Below are positions 27,601 through 35,224 of a stretch of 64,000 nt of DNA, piece after piece. A model generated the notes under the pieces. It ran no database searches and had not been told where the DNA came from. It was given only the letters and a program-made list of their open reading frames with translations. A program made the position numbers and the translations under genes. The DNA is from Adhaeribacter swui (lineage in GTDB: Bacteria; Bacteroidota; Bacteroidia; Cytophagales; Hymenobacteraceae), in NCBI RefSeq assembly GCF_014217805.1, contig NZ_CP055156.1:2238585-2302584 (forward strand), given 5' to 3'. Within the stretch, counting starts at the first letter, position 1; every line of letters begins with the position of its first letter.

Positions 27601-28268
27601 TTGGGCCAACTTATCAGTTTGTGCAGGTGCAGGAGCCCGTAAACCGTTATTTAGAGCAATTTAGCGCGGAGGAGCTAAGCCCCAACGACCCTTTTGCCTC
27701 CAAAAGTTACGCGGGGCTGCAAATGTCTTACGAACTCGATAGCCGCGATAATAAAACTTTACCCAGCCGGGGCGTGTACTTTTTAACGGAGGCCAGCGGT
27801 TACCTAGGTACCAACAACTATTCTACTAATTACTCGCGCATTAATTCGCAGCTATCGTTTTTCCAGACGGTGTATTTGCCGTTTAAAGTGGTGCTGGCCG
27901 GCCGCGTGGGCGGCGGTACTACCCTGGGCGATTTTGAATTTTTTCAGGCCAATACCCTGGATGGCTTGTACAACGTGCGGGGCTTCCGGCGGTCGCGCTA
28001 CTCGGGGCGTTCGAGTTTTTACAATAACCTCGAAGCCCGGATTCAATTATTTAATTTTCAAACGTATTTATTTCCGGGAGCCGCCGGCGTCATGGTTTTT
28101 CATGATAGCGGGCGCGTTTGGAACAGTAATGAGCAATCTAATAAATGGCACCGCGGCTACGGCGGCGGCTTTTGGTTTGCCCCGGTAAACTTAATTGTAA
28201 TTACGGCGGGCTACATGGTTTCCGACGAAAACCGGTTGCCTTTAATCAGTGCCGGATTTTTATTTTAG
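24675..28268 (+). CDS. Outer-membrane protein: degenerate metallophosphoesterase + DWDRH domain + BamA-like barrel
   Basis: This 1197-residue protein carries a signal peptide ending near LSGLAQ (residue 27). Residues 45-340 follow the calcineurin-type phosphoesterase layout, but the metal-ligand motifs look replaced: VGNTG for GDxG (49-53), IGNTFYP for GDNxYP (83-89) and PGDHQ for GNHD (125-129). Residues 365-720 match the 404-residue paralogue, with DWDRHEDQW at 565-573 and RDRD at 593-596. Residues 845-1197 form a beta-barrel of the surface antigen/BamA type ending in a typical aromatic ISAGFLF. A weak promoter (TTTT-N18-CAATTTTG, 24597-24626) precedes it. Similar long proteins are usually named metallophosphoesterase. 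Confidence 0.75.
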   Translation: MMPVSSVYFLNFTFFLALLNSLSGLAQTGGLPAEPMLPKSEVMHTVFLVGNTGAPLDTTAGAKLRLLREQLLASGKASNLVFIGNTFYPRLLPPPNNSARASAEQALKAQLATLKGYKGQVHIIPGDHQLKKEKNTASRRARYQEQFIRDYLQNEAVFMPENSCPGPSQIEINDNILLLLLDTKWFMPRSPQIDEDAGCAANSAAAVLAEVDDALKSNAQKQIIVATHVAQDIKPYRYRVMQKAYTQIYRQHPGLIHVEDNSPALAYAWQDSINYIRTGWRSLYRNIRQKPAPLFTASEPGFSKIIFYENGEAWLEFWTTTLAAQPAAKMAYRRLLMKKTTLAQLNAKIKPSRAIDYTDSTVTVNASSVYQVNAFKRWLLGENYRAEWATPVTLPVFDVGKMKGGLKVVQRGGGFQTRSLRLVDSEGKEFVMRSVEKYPIEAIPRALRRTVAADIVKDQISASHPYAPLVLPSLAQAAGVYHTNPQYFFIPDDPRLGSFRTGLANTIGLFEERPDDDESKSPHFGNSKKVYGTDKVLEKIYEDNDDQVDQQAVVRARLFDFFIGDWDRHEDQWRWASFENENGKGKTYQPIPRDRDMTFFVNQGVIPKIASRKWIMPKIQGFDEAIRDVTTFNFNARYFDRTFLTALSLNDWLKSATELQQSLTDDVIEDALKKLPEPIYQIRGAALTATLKARRAHLVRDAAKYYKFLARAVDVVGSDKRELFRVTRLDDENTQVEVFKISKKNEVEQSIYNRIFKISETREVRLYGLGGDDTFEVTGTVKRGMRIRIIGGEGADIITDSSRVKKGSCKTIIYDTATGNQLQLASESKNETSDRNEAVNEYDRKAFRYNYLGPLASIEYNKDDGFYLGGGFLATQQGFRKDPFASSHRFVANYALATHSFLFRYGGYFTQALGIFDVGLNLDVKTRNFADNFFGLSNESVYNREVGIDFYRYRSERYTFNVLLGRRWGKYQRLLFGPTYQFVQVQEPVNRYLEQFSAEELSPNDPFASKSYAGLQMSYELDSRDNKTLPSRGVYFLTEASGYLGTNNYSTNYSRINSQLSFFQTVYLPFKVVLAGRVGGGTTLGDFEFFQANTLDGLYNVRGFRRSRYSGRSSFYNNLEARIQLFNFQTYLFPGAAGVMVFHDSGRVWNSNEQSNKWHRGYGGGFWFAPVNLIVITAGYMVSDENRLPLISAGFLF

Positions 28269-28394
28269 AAAGTAGGCTTGGAATGAACACCAAATAAAGA
28301 GGTTTGCGTATAAAGTTTGCTAATGGCAGACCTAAGTCTGAAAAAGTGAATGAAAACAGTGACCAAAAAACACAAACATTAACGCATAAAACTC

Positions 28395-28664
28395 ATGAAA
28401 GATCAACAATTAGAGCAATTGAAAATACAGCCGGAAGACTTATCTAAAACTTTTGAAAACGTAATGCACGTGTTTCAGCAAGGTAATACCGAGCGTTTAC
28501 CCGATTTACTGCAAGATGCCGGTAACTTACTTATGAAAGCCAGCCGCAAATTATCGACTACCCAGTTGGTGTTGGCTGTTGCGGTAGTAGCCGTAGGCGT
28601 TATTTTCGTAGCTAAAAAGATAGAAGACGAACTGGAAGAAAACGACAATCAGATTGGTCAATAA
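28395..28664 (+). CDS. Small single-pass membrane protein
   Basis: This 89-residue protein has an amphipathic N-terminal half (QLEQLKIQPEDLSKTFENVMHVFQQGN). One transmembrane helix follows at about residues 56-75 (TQLVLAVAVVAVGVIFVAKK), then an acidic tail. It resembles small envelope or stress proteins, but I recognise no family. It is monocistronic and ends at a 21-bp hairpin. Confidence 0.65.
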   Translation: MKDQQLEQLKIQPEDLSKTFENVMHVFQQGNTERLPDLLQDAGNLLMKASRKLSTTQLVLAVAVVAVGVIFVAKKIEDELEENDNQIGQ

Positions 28665-28680
28665 GCGGCATAAGCTAAGC

Positions 28681-28727
28681 CTATAAACAAAAAAAGCTGC
28701 CTTGAGGGCAGCTTTTTTTGTTTATAG
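28681..28727. terminator. 21-bp perfect bidirectional terminator
   Basis: The arm at 28681-28701 pairs without mismatch with 28707-28727 around loop TTGAG. The core is AAAGCTGCC/GGCAGCTTT with T7. It serves the convergent small genes on both sides. Confidence 0.92.
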
Positions 28728-28739
28728 CTAATTACCGGA

Positions 28740-29000
28740 TTAGTTCAGGTAAATAGAAAATAGCTCGAAACGGTTAGAGGCAAAGCTCCAGTGCGAAGCC
28801 GATGGATGTATTTCCTGGCCATCGCGGTTTAAAATAGTAACGGCTACCCCTTCCGAAACATTTAAAGGCTCGGTAAAACATTTAACAGCATATATCCGGC
28901 CTGCTTCAATCCACTCATCCGGTTCGAAGCTGGGTAAAGAATCATCGATGCAGTGGGCATATAAGGCCACGTATTTGGGAGGAATGTTTAAATTTACCAT
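28740..29000 (-). CDS. Small hypothetical protein
   Basis: This 86-residue soluble protein begins MVNLNIPPKYVALYAHCIDDSLPSFEPDEWIEAGRIY and continues VKCFTEPLNVSEGVAVTILNRDG, then ends with an ELFSIYLN strand. It looks like a small all-beta domain. I recognise no family. The gene starts and stops cleanly and ends beside a strong shared terminator, which supports reality. Confidence 0.6.
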   Translation of the reverse strand: MVNLNIPPKYVALYAHCIDDSLPSFEPDEWIEAGRIYAVKCFTEPLNVSEGVAVTILNRDGQEIHPSASHWSFASNRFELFSIYLN

Positions 29001-29256
29001 AAAGCTAAAACTATTAATTATGCCTAAATGTTCCGGACTACTTCGGTTACTGCATTCACGTGAGATAGTCGGGCTGGTACTAATTATGTAAACAAAAGAT
29101 AAAAATTATTTTTTTAAGATCAAAAAATATCTCCCCGATTTTTGTAAGCTTTTTTGAAAAAATAGTTTTAATTTAAAAAAAAGAGAATAAATCAACCTGT
29201 TTATTGCAATATTAACTTTATTGTTCTTTTAGTTTACGCATACTTTTAAGATTAGG

Positions 29257-30246
29257 TTAGTCTGCTTGCATTTCTTTAAAACTACCAGCGGCATCGAATA
29301 AAAAGCTTAGCGGCTGCTGCGGATTTTTTAAAATTTCGGTTTCGGTAATGCCCCAGCGTTTCAGCATTTCTTCGAACATGTGGGTATAGCCGCTCAGTTG
29401 CCACGGATTAAACACAGAAGCCGTAATATCGTCGATTAAAGTATCTACCACCAGGGCCTGGTCGCCGGGTTTTACGGAGCGCACAAAATACTCCGGTATC
29501 ACATTTAACAGATAAGCAGCATAATATACCTGCGCTAAAAATTCGGCGGCTTGCTTGGGGTGCAACGCTTTGCCCGCCAGAGGGTGCCATAAACGTTGCT
29601 GCAGGGCTTCTTTAATAATACCGTTATCCAGGAGGCAGCAAACCAGTAAGGTATCGTCCATTTTTAAACTAATCATCATGGTGTACAAATCGTCGCGGAA
29701 CTCAAAAGCGGCGCTGCCGGCATCTGGCTGCAAGGGCACTACAAAAACCGAACAAGGTATAAAATCAGGAAACACCATGGGCACCCGTATAGATTGCAGC
29801 ACTTTAAAAAAAGACTGCATTTTATCGAGCATGTAAATATCTTCGGTGAGCACAAACTGGGGTTGTAAGAGCGGGTCTTGCTCGGCTTTTATTTCGCGCA
29901 CCAGCAAACCGTAGAAAATTTTACCCAGCCACCGAAAAATTACTTTCTCGTCGAGTTGCTGCCAACCAGTTAAACCTTCGGCGGCTACGGCTTGTACTTG
30001 TTCTTCCAAAGGCGCCAGGTGCTGGTGCTGGCAATTGGCGCAGCAAGGCAAGGTTAGCTCGGCGTAGGTTAATATGCTTTTATCTAGTAACAATATTTCT
30101 TGCTTAGCCAGGTTATACTTGGCCATGAGCCAATCCGGGAAAATAGGAATAACCTCCGTTGGGTTTACGGGCCGGCCGCACAAAAAACAGTTATCCTGAA
30201 TGATAGCAAGCTGCTGGAAAGGATTATATAAAGTTAAATCATTCAT
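29257..30246 (-). CDS. Hypothetical protein with N-terminal zinc-ribbon-like cysteines
   Basis: This 329-residue protein has an N-terminal CFLCGRP (residues 20-26) and, about 45 residues later, LPCCANCQHQH (66-76). Two CxxC-like pairs plus histidines suggest one zinc site, similar to HNH-nuclease or recombination-endonuclease treble-clef fingers, but the catalytic histidines of those enzymes are not obvious. The remainder is helical with no known motif. No signal peptide or membrane segment. The family is unknown to me; the zinc site is inferred from spacing. Confidence 0.6.
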   Translation of the reverse strand: MNDLTLYNPFQQLAIIQDNCFLCGRPVNPTEVIPIFPDWLMAKYNLAKQEILLLDKSILTYAELTLPCCANCQHQHLAPLEEQVQAVAAEGLTGWQQLDEKVIFRWLGKIFYGLLVREIKAEQDPLLQPQFVLTEDIYMLDKMQSFFKVLQSIRVPMVFPDFIPCSVFVVPLQPDAGSAAFEFRDDLYTMMISLKMDDTLLVCCLLDNGIIKEALQQRLWHPLAGKALHPKQAAEFLAQVYYAAYLLNVIPEYFVRSVKPGDQALVVDTLIDDITASVFNPWQLSGYTHMFEEMLKRWGITETEILKNPQQPLSFLFDAAGSFKEMQAD

Positions 30247-30267
30247 AATTTAAAAAATGCTAGGGCG

Positions 30268-30275
30268 CAAAGTTA
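30268..30275 (-). promoter_or_regulatory. Possible -7 element for the zinc-ribbon protein gene
   Basis: TAACTTTG on the minus strand matches TAnnTTTG exactly, 21 bases before the ATG. The matching TTTG at -33 is not seen. Confidence 0.3.
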
Positions 30276-30531
30276 CACAATCAGGCGCAGGAAGAGTATT
30301 TATCTTTAGTAGGTTAATTTTGGTTTAGGTGGTAGTACAGGAAATAAACCTAAAGTATAATGCAACCAATCCGTTTAGATCACGGTCTCTAATCGTAAAT
30401 GATTAGAAATTATCCGGGCTTTATACCTGTTGTTTGGGCTTTTGCGGGTGCTTGGTTAAACCCAGAAGTAGGCACGGTACTTGTCTTATTATTCATATTC
30501 TAAATAACCACTCTATACTTATCTAACACTT

Positions 30532-31251
30532 ATGAAAAGGACTATATTTTCGCTTTTAATTTTATTATTTATGCAGCAATTTACTTTTGCCCAGGTTCAG
30601 CCTACAACCGTTTTGCCGCCTTTGGTAAATGTATCGGGTTACGGCGAAGTAAAAGTACAACCCGATGAAATAAGCTTGCAGGTAGCCGTGGAAACCCGCG
30701 ATAAATCGTTGGACGAGGCTAAAAAGCAAAATGATAAAAACGTAGCCGCTATTCTGGCTTACCTTAAAAAAAGTGGCGTAGATGCTAAAAACGTGCAAAC
30801 AACTTACATGAGTGTGCAGCCTATTTACTCCGGTAATTTTGGACAAGCTACCCCGGATGTATATACCGCTACTAAAACCATAAATGTGCTGGTTAAAAAA
30901 ATAAGTTCTTTCGACGAATTAATGGCGGGCATTTACAAAGCCGGCGCTAACCGCGTAGATGGCATTGATTTCAGAACTTCAGATTTACAAAAACACCGCG
31001 AACAAGCCCGTAAATTAGCCGTGCAGGCGGCCCGCCAAAAAGCTACCGCGTTAACATCTGAGTTAGGCGCCAAAGTAGGCCGGGTGTATTCTATTAACGA
31101 ATCGGGCAATAATTATCCGGGCCCAATTGCTTACGGCCGGGCAAATAAAATGATGGAATCAGCCGCGTTTGATGGAGCTGGCGGATCAACCATTGCGGCC
31201 GGAGAAATTATAGTTTCGGCTAGCGTAGATGTAAGCTTTTTAATTGAATAG
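30532..31251 (+). CDS. SIMPL (DUF541) domain exported protein
   Basis: This 239-residue protein has the signal peptide MKRTIFSLLILLFMQQFTFA. The SIMPL/DUF541 domain shows VSGYGEVKVQPDEISLQVAVETRD, the YTATKTINVLVKKISSFDELMAGIYKAGANRVDGIDF block and a C-terminal VSASVDVSFLIE. Bacterial members such as BP26 and YggE are periplasmic proteins linked to oxidative stress resistance and can form channel-like oligomers. The gene is monocistronic and ends at a GC-rich terminator. Confidence 0.9.
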   Translation: MKRTIFSLLILLFMQQFTFAQVQPTTVLPPLVNVSGYGEVKVQPDEISLQVAVETRDKSLDEAKKQNDKNVAAILAYLKKSGVDAKNVQTTYMSVQPIYSGNFGQATPDVYTATKTINVLVKKISSFDELMAGIYKAGANRVDGIDFRTSDLQKHREQARKLAVQAARQKATALTSELGAKVGRVYSINESGNNYPGPIAYGRANKMMESAAFDGAGGSTIAAGEIIVSASVDVSFLIE

Positions 31252-31269
31252 CCCGCAATTTGCGGTTTA

Positions 31270-31304
31270 AAAAGCCCGGTCAGGTTTGCCTGAACCGGGC
31301 TTTT
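31270..31304 (+). terminator. Intrinsic terminator after the SIMPL gene
   Basis: AAAAGCCCGGT (31270-31280) pairs with ACCGGGCTTTT (31294-31304); CAGG/CCTG extends the stem inside. Confidence 0.88.
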
Positions 31305-31519
31305 AAATTTTTAACTTACCATATAGCAATAATCCTGCATTTTATAAAACATTTCTTTTAATGATGCAGTTAGTAAAAAGGTACTTAGCCTTAAGGCACG
31401 TAGAAATAATTAAAATCTAATAAACAGGCTGGTTATACGGCTAGAATTTAAAATTTTTAAAAAATAGGCGTATAAAGTAAACAAAGAAAAGGGTTGTAAT
31501 TGATTGAGGTGCTTGATAC

Positions 31520-31945
31520 ATGCGTTGTTTGTCAGAAAGTTTTTTACACATTGACTGGGACGAAGAATACGATATTCTTTACCTGGAATGGTATTACTAC
31601 CCGGGCCAAGAGGCTTACCGCGAAAGTCTAAATTCAACCCTGAACTTAGCCCGTCAGAAAGAAATAAGGTTTTTTATAGCTAACGTAAAACAACTTAAGG
31701 CTATAGAACCAACCGAAATATCCTGGTACATTGAAAACTGGTTTCCGGAACTGCTCACCTTACCCATCCAAAAAATAGCTTTTATTTTATCAACCAATAA
31801 TTTTGAAGAGAGTGCCGCCGGTTTTATACAAAAGCTGGATATACCGGTTTTACCTTTCGAAATGGAATTTTTCACGCAAATCGAAAAAGCTTATGCCTGG
31901 ATTAAAAATAACCCGTTGGCCGGACCCAGGTTATACACGGAGTAG
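31520..31945 (+). CDS. STAS-like hypothetical protein
   Basis: This 141-residue soluble protein consists of alternating strands and helices: LHIDWDEEYDILYLEWYYYPGQEAYRESLNSTLNLARQKEIRFFIANVKQLKAI, then IQKIAFILSTNNFEESAAGFIQKL and a final helix. The layout resembles SpoIIAA/STAS-like regulators found as short proteins in Bacteroidota, but no phosphorylatable serine motif is evident. It could be a small signalling protein. The family is not certain. It has no operon partner. Confidence 0.55.
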   Translation: MRCLSESFLHIDWDEEYDILYLEWYYYPGQEAYRESLNSTLNLARQKEIRFFIANVKQLKAIEPTEISWYIENWFPELLTLPIQKIAFILSTNNFEESAAGFIQKLDIPVLPFEMEFFTQIEKAYAWIKNNPLAGPRLYTE

Positions 31946-32290
31946 TTGTTGCGCCGGATTATTTTAAATAACAGGCTACGCTGAAATTTAAAAAATTTAA
32001 AAATTTATCCGCAAAAGTTAAAAGATTTAGCGCACTACGCTTGCTTTTAACTCAGCAGAAAGCCCGCTAAAGATTTGTGGCTGATTTTTAAAATTTTACT
32101 GCAGCAACTAGCTAAAATTACCAGAATACACCTAATGGGGCAATTATTTTAATAAGTAGCTAAACTCCAGAATTTAATAAAAAAGTTTAGCAGCTTGTTT
32201 CTAAAATGCTTTCATCCGGAATAAATGCCGAATAAATTTCTGGTATTAAGTTAAATTCAACATATTTGAAAGCTTAAGCGCAGAAAAAAC
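31946..32290. other. Intergenic region upstream of the ketogluconate cluster
   Basis: This is 345 AT-rich bases. A one-mismatch promoter candidate, TTTC-N20-CATATTTG, ends just before the SDR gene. No terminator or repeat was seen. Confidence 0.35.
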
Positions 32291-33052
32291 ATGGCATCAT
32301 CTCCTTTTGATTTAACTGGTAAACTGGCATTAATTACCGGGGGCGGCACCGGTTTAGGTTTAGGTATTGCCGAAGCATTTATTCAGGCGGGCGCCCGGGT
32401 AATAATTACGGGCCGGCGCGAAGAAGTGCTGCAACAAGCTTGTCAGCAGTTGGGGCCGCAAGTAAGCTGCGAGGTAAACGACGTAGCCGATTTAGATTCT
32501 ATTCCGGGGTTGGTACAAACCGTAGAACAAAAATACGGGCCGATTGATATACTGGTAAACAACGCCGGTATTAATTTAAAAAAACACACCCTGGAGGTGA
32601 ACGACGCCGAGTTTCAGGCGATTATTCAAACTAATTTATTGGGTTTGTTTGCTTTAACCCGCGAAGTAGCCAAAGGCATGACCCAACGCAAATCCGGTTC
32701 TATTCTCATGATTACGTCCATGGCGGCGTTGTACGGTTTGCCTTTGGTAAGCGCGTATGCGGCTTCTAAATCGGCGGTTTTGGGTATGGTGCGGGTACTC
32801 GCCAGCGATTTATCGCCCCACGGCATCCGGGTAAACGCCATTGCCCCGGGTTTTATTCAGTCGCCGATGTTGTTAAAAGCCCTGGAAACCGATCCGGAAC
32901 GTAAACGAAAAGTGTTGGGCCGCACGCCCTTGGGTGGTTTTGGGCAACCCGCCGATATTGGACACGCGGCCGTGTTTCTGGCCTCCGATGCTGCCCGTTT
33001 TATTACCGGCGTTAACTTGCCCGTTGATGGCGGCAATTCCATCGGTTTTTAA
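32291..33052 (+). CDS. Short-chain dehydrogenase (gluconate 5-dehydrogenase/KduD type)
   Basis: This 253-residue classical SDR has the cofactor motif TGGGTGLGLGIAEAF at residues 15-29, NNAGIN, and the catalytic serine, tyrosine and lysine of SMAA and SAYAASKSAVLGM. It has the C-terminal GVNLPVDGGNSIGF. The arginine after the glycine motif (ITGRREEV) suggests NADP preference. Its place before KDG kinase and KDPG aldolase points to interconversion of keto and hydroxy sugar acids, such as 5-ketogluconate or 2,5-diketo-3-deoxygluconate. The exact substrate is not readable. It is the first gene of the cluster. Confidence 0.82.
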   Translation: MASSPFDLTGKLALITGGGTGLGLGIAEAFIQAGARVIITGRREEVLQQACQQLGPQVSCEVNDVADLDSIPGLVQTVEQKYGPIDILVNNAGINLKKHTLEVNDAEFQAIIQTNLLGLFALTREVAKGMTQRKSGSILMITSMAALYGLPLVSAYAASKSAVLGMVRVLASDLSPHGIRVNAIAPGFIQSPMLLKALETDPERKRKVLGRTPLGGFGQPADIGHAAVFLASDAARFITGVNLPVDGGNSIGF

Positions 33053-33286
33053 ATTTAAGTGCAGCTAAGTGCACCCCAGAATCTAAGTTTTTGGTGCAAA
33101 TCTACATGAACCGGTTACAAGCTAAATTTTTAATTTTTTTGATTTCCGGAACCATTCAGTTGAGAAAAACAAAGCAAACTGATTGAAATGGAAAGTGGCC
33201 GATAGCGTTACCGGAAAGGTTGCCGTTAAAAAAATGCATATAAAAGCATAAAAGCTCTATTATTTACTATAAATTACCCGATAAAG

Positions 33287-34318
33287 TTGAATTCAAAAAC
33301 AAACTCTGTGCGTCAGGTTATTACTTTTGGCGAGATTATGATGCGGCTTTCTACGCCGGGTTTTGCCCGTTTTTCGCAGGCAAGCAGTTTTAATGTAACT
33401 TATGGCGGCGGCGAAGCCAACGTGGCCGTATCACTGGCTTATTTTGGTATTCCGGCCGGGCACGTAACCCGTTTCCCGGATAATGATTTAGGCCACGCCG
33501 CTACGGCTTTGCTGCGGCAACACCAGGTAGCTACCGAACATATTGTTTACGGCGGCGACCGCTTAGGCCTGTATTTTCTGGAAACCGGGGCCGTAGCCCG
33601 GCCCAGCAAAGTAGTTTACGACCGCGCCGATTCGGCTTTTGCTCAACTGGAACCCGGTATGCTAAACTGGGAAGAAATACTGGCCAATGCCCAATGGTTT
33701 CACTGGACCGGTATTACGCCCGCTATCTCGGAAGGAGCCGCCCAAAGCTGCCTGGAAGCAATTAAAGTAGCTAATAAGTTAGGTATAACCGTATCGGCAG
33801 ATATTAATTACCGTAAAAATTTGTGGCAATACGGCAAAAAAGCCCACGAAGTAATGCCCGAATTAGTAGCCGGCTGCGATATTATCGTGTCGAGCGTTGG
33901 CGATGCATCCGATATTTTAAAAATTTCTCCTTTCCAAGACGATGCGGATGAGTTTACTTCGGTGTGCCGGCAAATTATGCAGCAATACCCTAAAATTAAA
34001 AAAATTGTAAATACCAAACGGGGCTCGGTAAGCGCTTCGCATAATACCTTATCCGGTATGCTCTGGAATGGGCAGGAGTTGTTGCAAACCATAACCCACG
34101 ATATCACCCACATTATAGACCGGATTGGCGGCGGCGATGCGTTTATGGCCGGTTTAATTTACGGGTTGCTTACTTACCAAAACGACCAAAAAGCTTTGGA
34201 TTTTGCGGTAGCGGCTTCGGCGTTAAAACATACCATTGAAGGCGATGCCAACTTAGTAACCGTAGCCGAAGTGGAGCCCGTAATGGAAGGCGATAGCTCC
34301 GGCCGTTTAAAAAGATAA
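33287..34318 (+). CDS. kdgK: 2-dehydro-3-deoxygluconokinase (PfkB family)
   Basis: This 343-residue PfkB kinase has VITFGEIMMRLSTPGFARFSQASSFNVTYGGGEANVAVSLAYFG at the N-terminus, typical of KDG kinases. The GGGDAFMAGLIYGLL signature 2 with catalytic aspartate lies at about residues 284-298. It phosphorylates 2-keto-3-deoxygluconate to KDPG, the substrate of the next enzyme. There is no ATG at the front: a TTG at 33287 or a GTG at 33308 must be the start. It is separated from the aldolase gene by an inverted heptamer repeat. Confidence 0.88.
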   Translation: MNSKTNSVRQVITFGEIMMRLSTPGFARFSQASSFNVTYGGGEANVAVSLAYFGIPAGHVTRFPDNDLGHAATALLRQHQVATEHIVYGGDRLGLYFLETGAVARPSKVVYDRADSAFAQLEPGMLNWEEILANAQWFHWTGITPAISEGAAQSCLEAIKVANKLGITVSADINYRKNLWQYGKKAHEVMPELVAGCDIIVSSVGDASDILKISPFQDDADEFTSVCRQIMQQYPKIKKIVNTKRGSVSASHNTLSGMLWNGQELLQTITHDITHIIDRIGGGDAFMAGLIYGLLTYQNDQKALDFAVAASALKHTIEGDANLVTVAEVEPVMEGDSSGRLKR

Positions 34319-34386
34319 GTTGGTCCATAGTCCATGGTCGATAGACGATGGTCCATAGACCACGGTCGATAGACAATAGACGATGA
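34319..34386 (+). repeat. Heptamer array (WCSATRG), left arm
   Basis: Nine or so degenerate heptamers (TCCATAG, TCCATGG, TCGATAG, ACGATGG, TCCATAG, ACCACGG, TCGATAG, ACAATAG, ACGATGA) start at the kdgK stop. The inverted partner is at 34471-34513. Confidence 0.82.
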
Positions 34387-34470
34387 GAAACAGACATAGA
34401 ATATAAATTTTCATAGCTGTTATTTGATTCAATAATAAATTTTTAAAAATAAAATTATTAAAAAAATAAT

Positions 34471-34513
34471 CCGTGGACTATGGTCTATCGACTATCGACC
34501 AAGGACTGTCAAC
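34471..34513 (-). repeat. Heptamer array (WCSATRG), right arm, inverted
   Basis: On the minus strand the units are TCCTTGG, TCGATAG, TCGATAG, ACCATAG, TCCACGG. It ends eight bases before the aldolase ATG and creates a false N-terminal extension of that gene. Confidence 0.82.
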
Positions 34514-34520
34514 TAAAAAT

Positions 34521-35189
34521 ATGGCTCGTTTTACCCGATTGCAAGCTTACGCCAAAATGGCGGAAACCGGTTTAGTACCAGTGTTTTATCATTCAGATTT
34601 AGAAGTATGTCAGCAAGTATTGGCGGCTTCGTACCGGGCCGGCGTGCGCGTTTTTGAATTTACGAACCGCGGCGACTTTGCCCACGAAATTTTTGGCGAA
34701 CTCAACAAGTTTGCAGCCCAGCATTGCCCCGAAATGATCTTGGGTGCCGGAACCGTTTTTGATGCCGGAACTGCTTCTTTATACATGCAACTTGGCGCTT
34801 GCTTTATTGTGTCGCCGGTTTTAAAAGACGATGTGGCCATTACCTGTAACCGCCGCAAAGTAGGTTGGATTCCGGGTTGCGCTACCATGGGCGAAGTGTC
34901 GCGGGCTGAAGAATTAGGCGCCGAAGTAGTAAAAATATTTCCGGGCGATGTAGTAGGGCCCGCTTTTGTAAAAAGCTTACTAGCACCTATGCCTTGGTCT
35001 ACGGTAATGGTTACCGGCGGTGTTAAGCCCGAAGCCGAAAATTTAAAATCCTGGTTTCAGGCAGGCGTAACTTGCGTAGGCTTAGGCTCGCAGTTAGTAC
35101 CCTCGGACTTGTTAAAAAACAAGAATTACGCCGGTATCGAAGCGCACATGAAAGCCACCATGGATCTGGTGAAGCAAGTAAGAGCATAA
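34521..35189 (+). CDS. eda: KDPG/KHG aldolase
   Basis: The ATG at 34521 gives 222 residues. An in-frame ATG at 34473 would add 16 residues encoded entirely by the heptamer repeat and is rejected. The protein has RAGVRVFEFTNRG with the catalytic glutamate, LGAGTV, GWIPGCATMGE, VKIFPGDVVGPAF with the Schiff-base lysine, and a TGGVKPE phosphate loop. It splits 2-keto-3-deoxy-6-phosphogluconate into pyruvate and glyceraldehyde-3-phosphate. It forms a pathway with the preceding kinase and the transporter 35 bases downstream. Confidence 0.92.
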   Translation: MARFTRLQAYAKMAETGLVPVFYHSDLEVCQQVLAASYRAGVRVFEFTNRGDFAHEIFGELNKFAAQHCPEMILGAGTVFDAGTASLYMQLGACFIVSPVLKDDVAITCNRRKVGWIPGCATMGEVSRAEELGAEVVKIFPGDVVGPAFVKSLLAPMPWSTVMVTGGVKPEAENLKSWFQAGVTCVGLGSQLVPSDLLKNKNYAGIEAHMKATMDLVKQVRA

Positions 35190-35224
35190 TGAAAAAATAA
35201 ACGAGTAACTTAAACAAATAGCCT

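Noticed and set aside
34473-34520. In-frame ATG extending the aldolase by 16 residues
   Set aside because: The extension is encoded entirely by the heptamer repeat, and the ATG at 34521 fits the family N-terminus.
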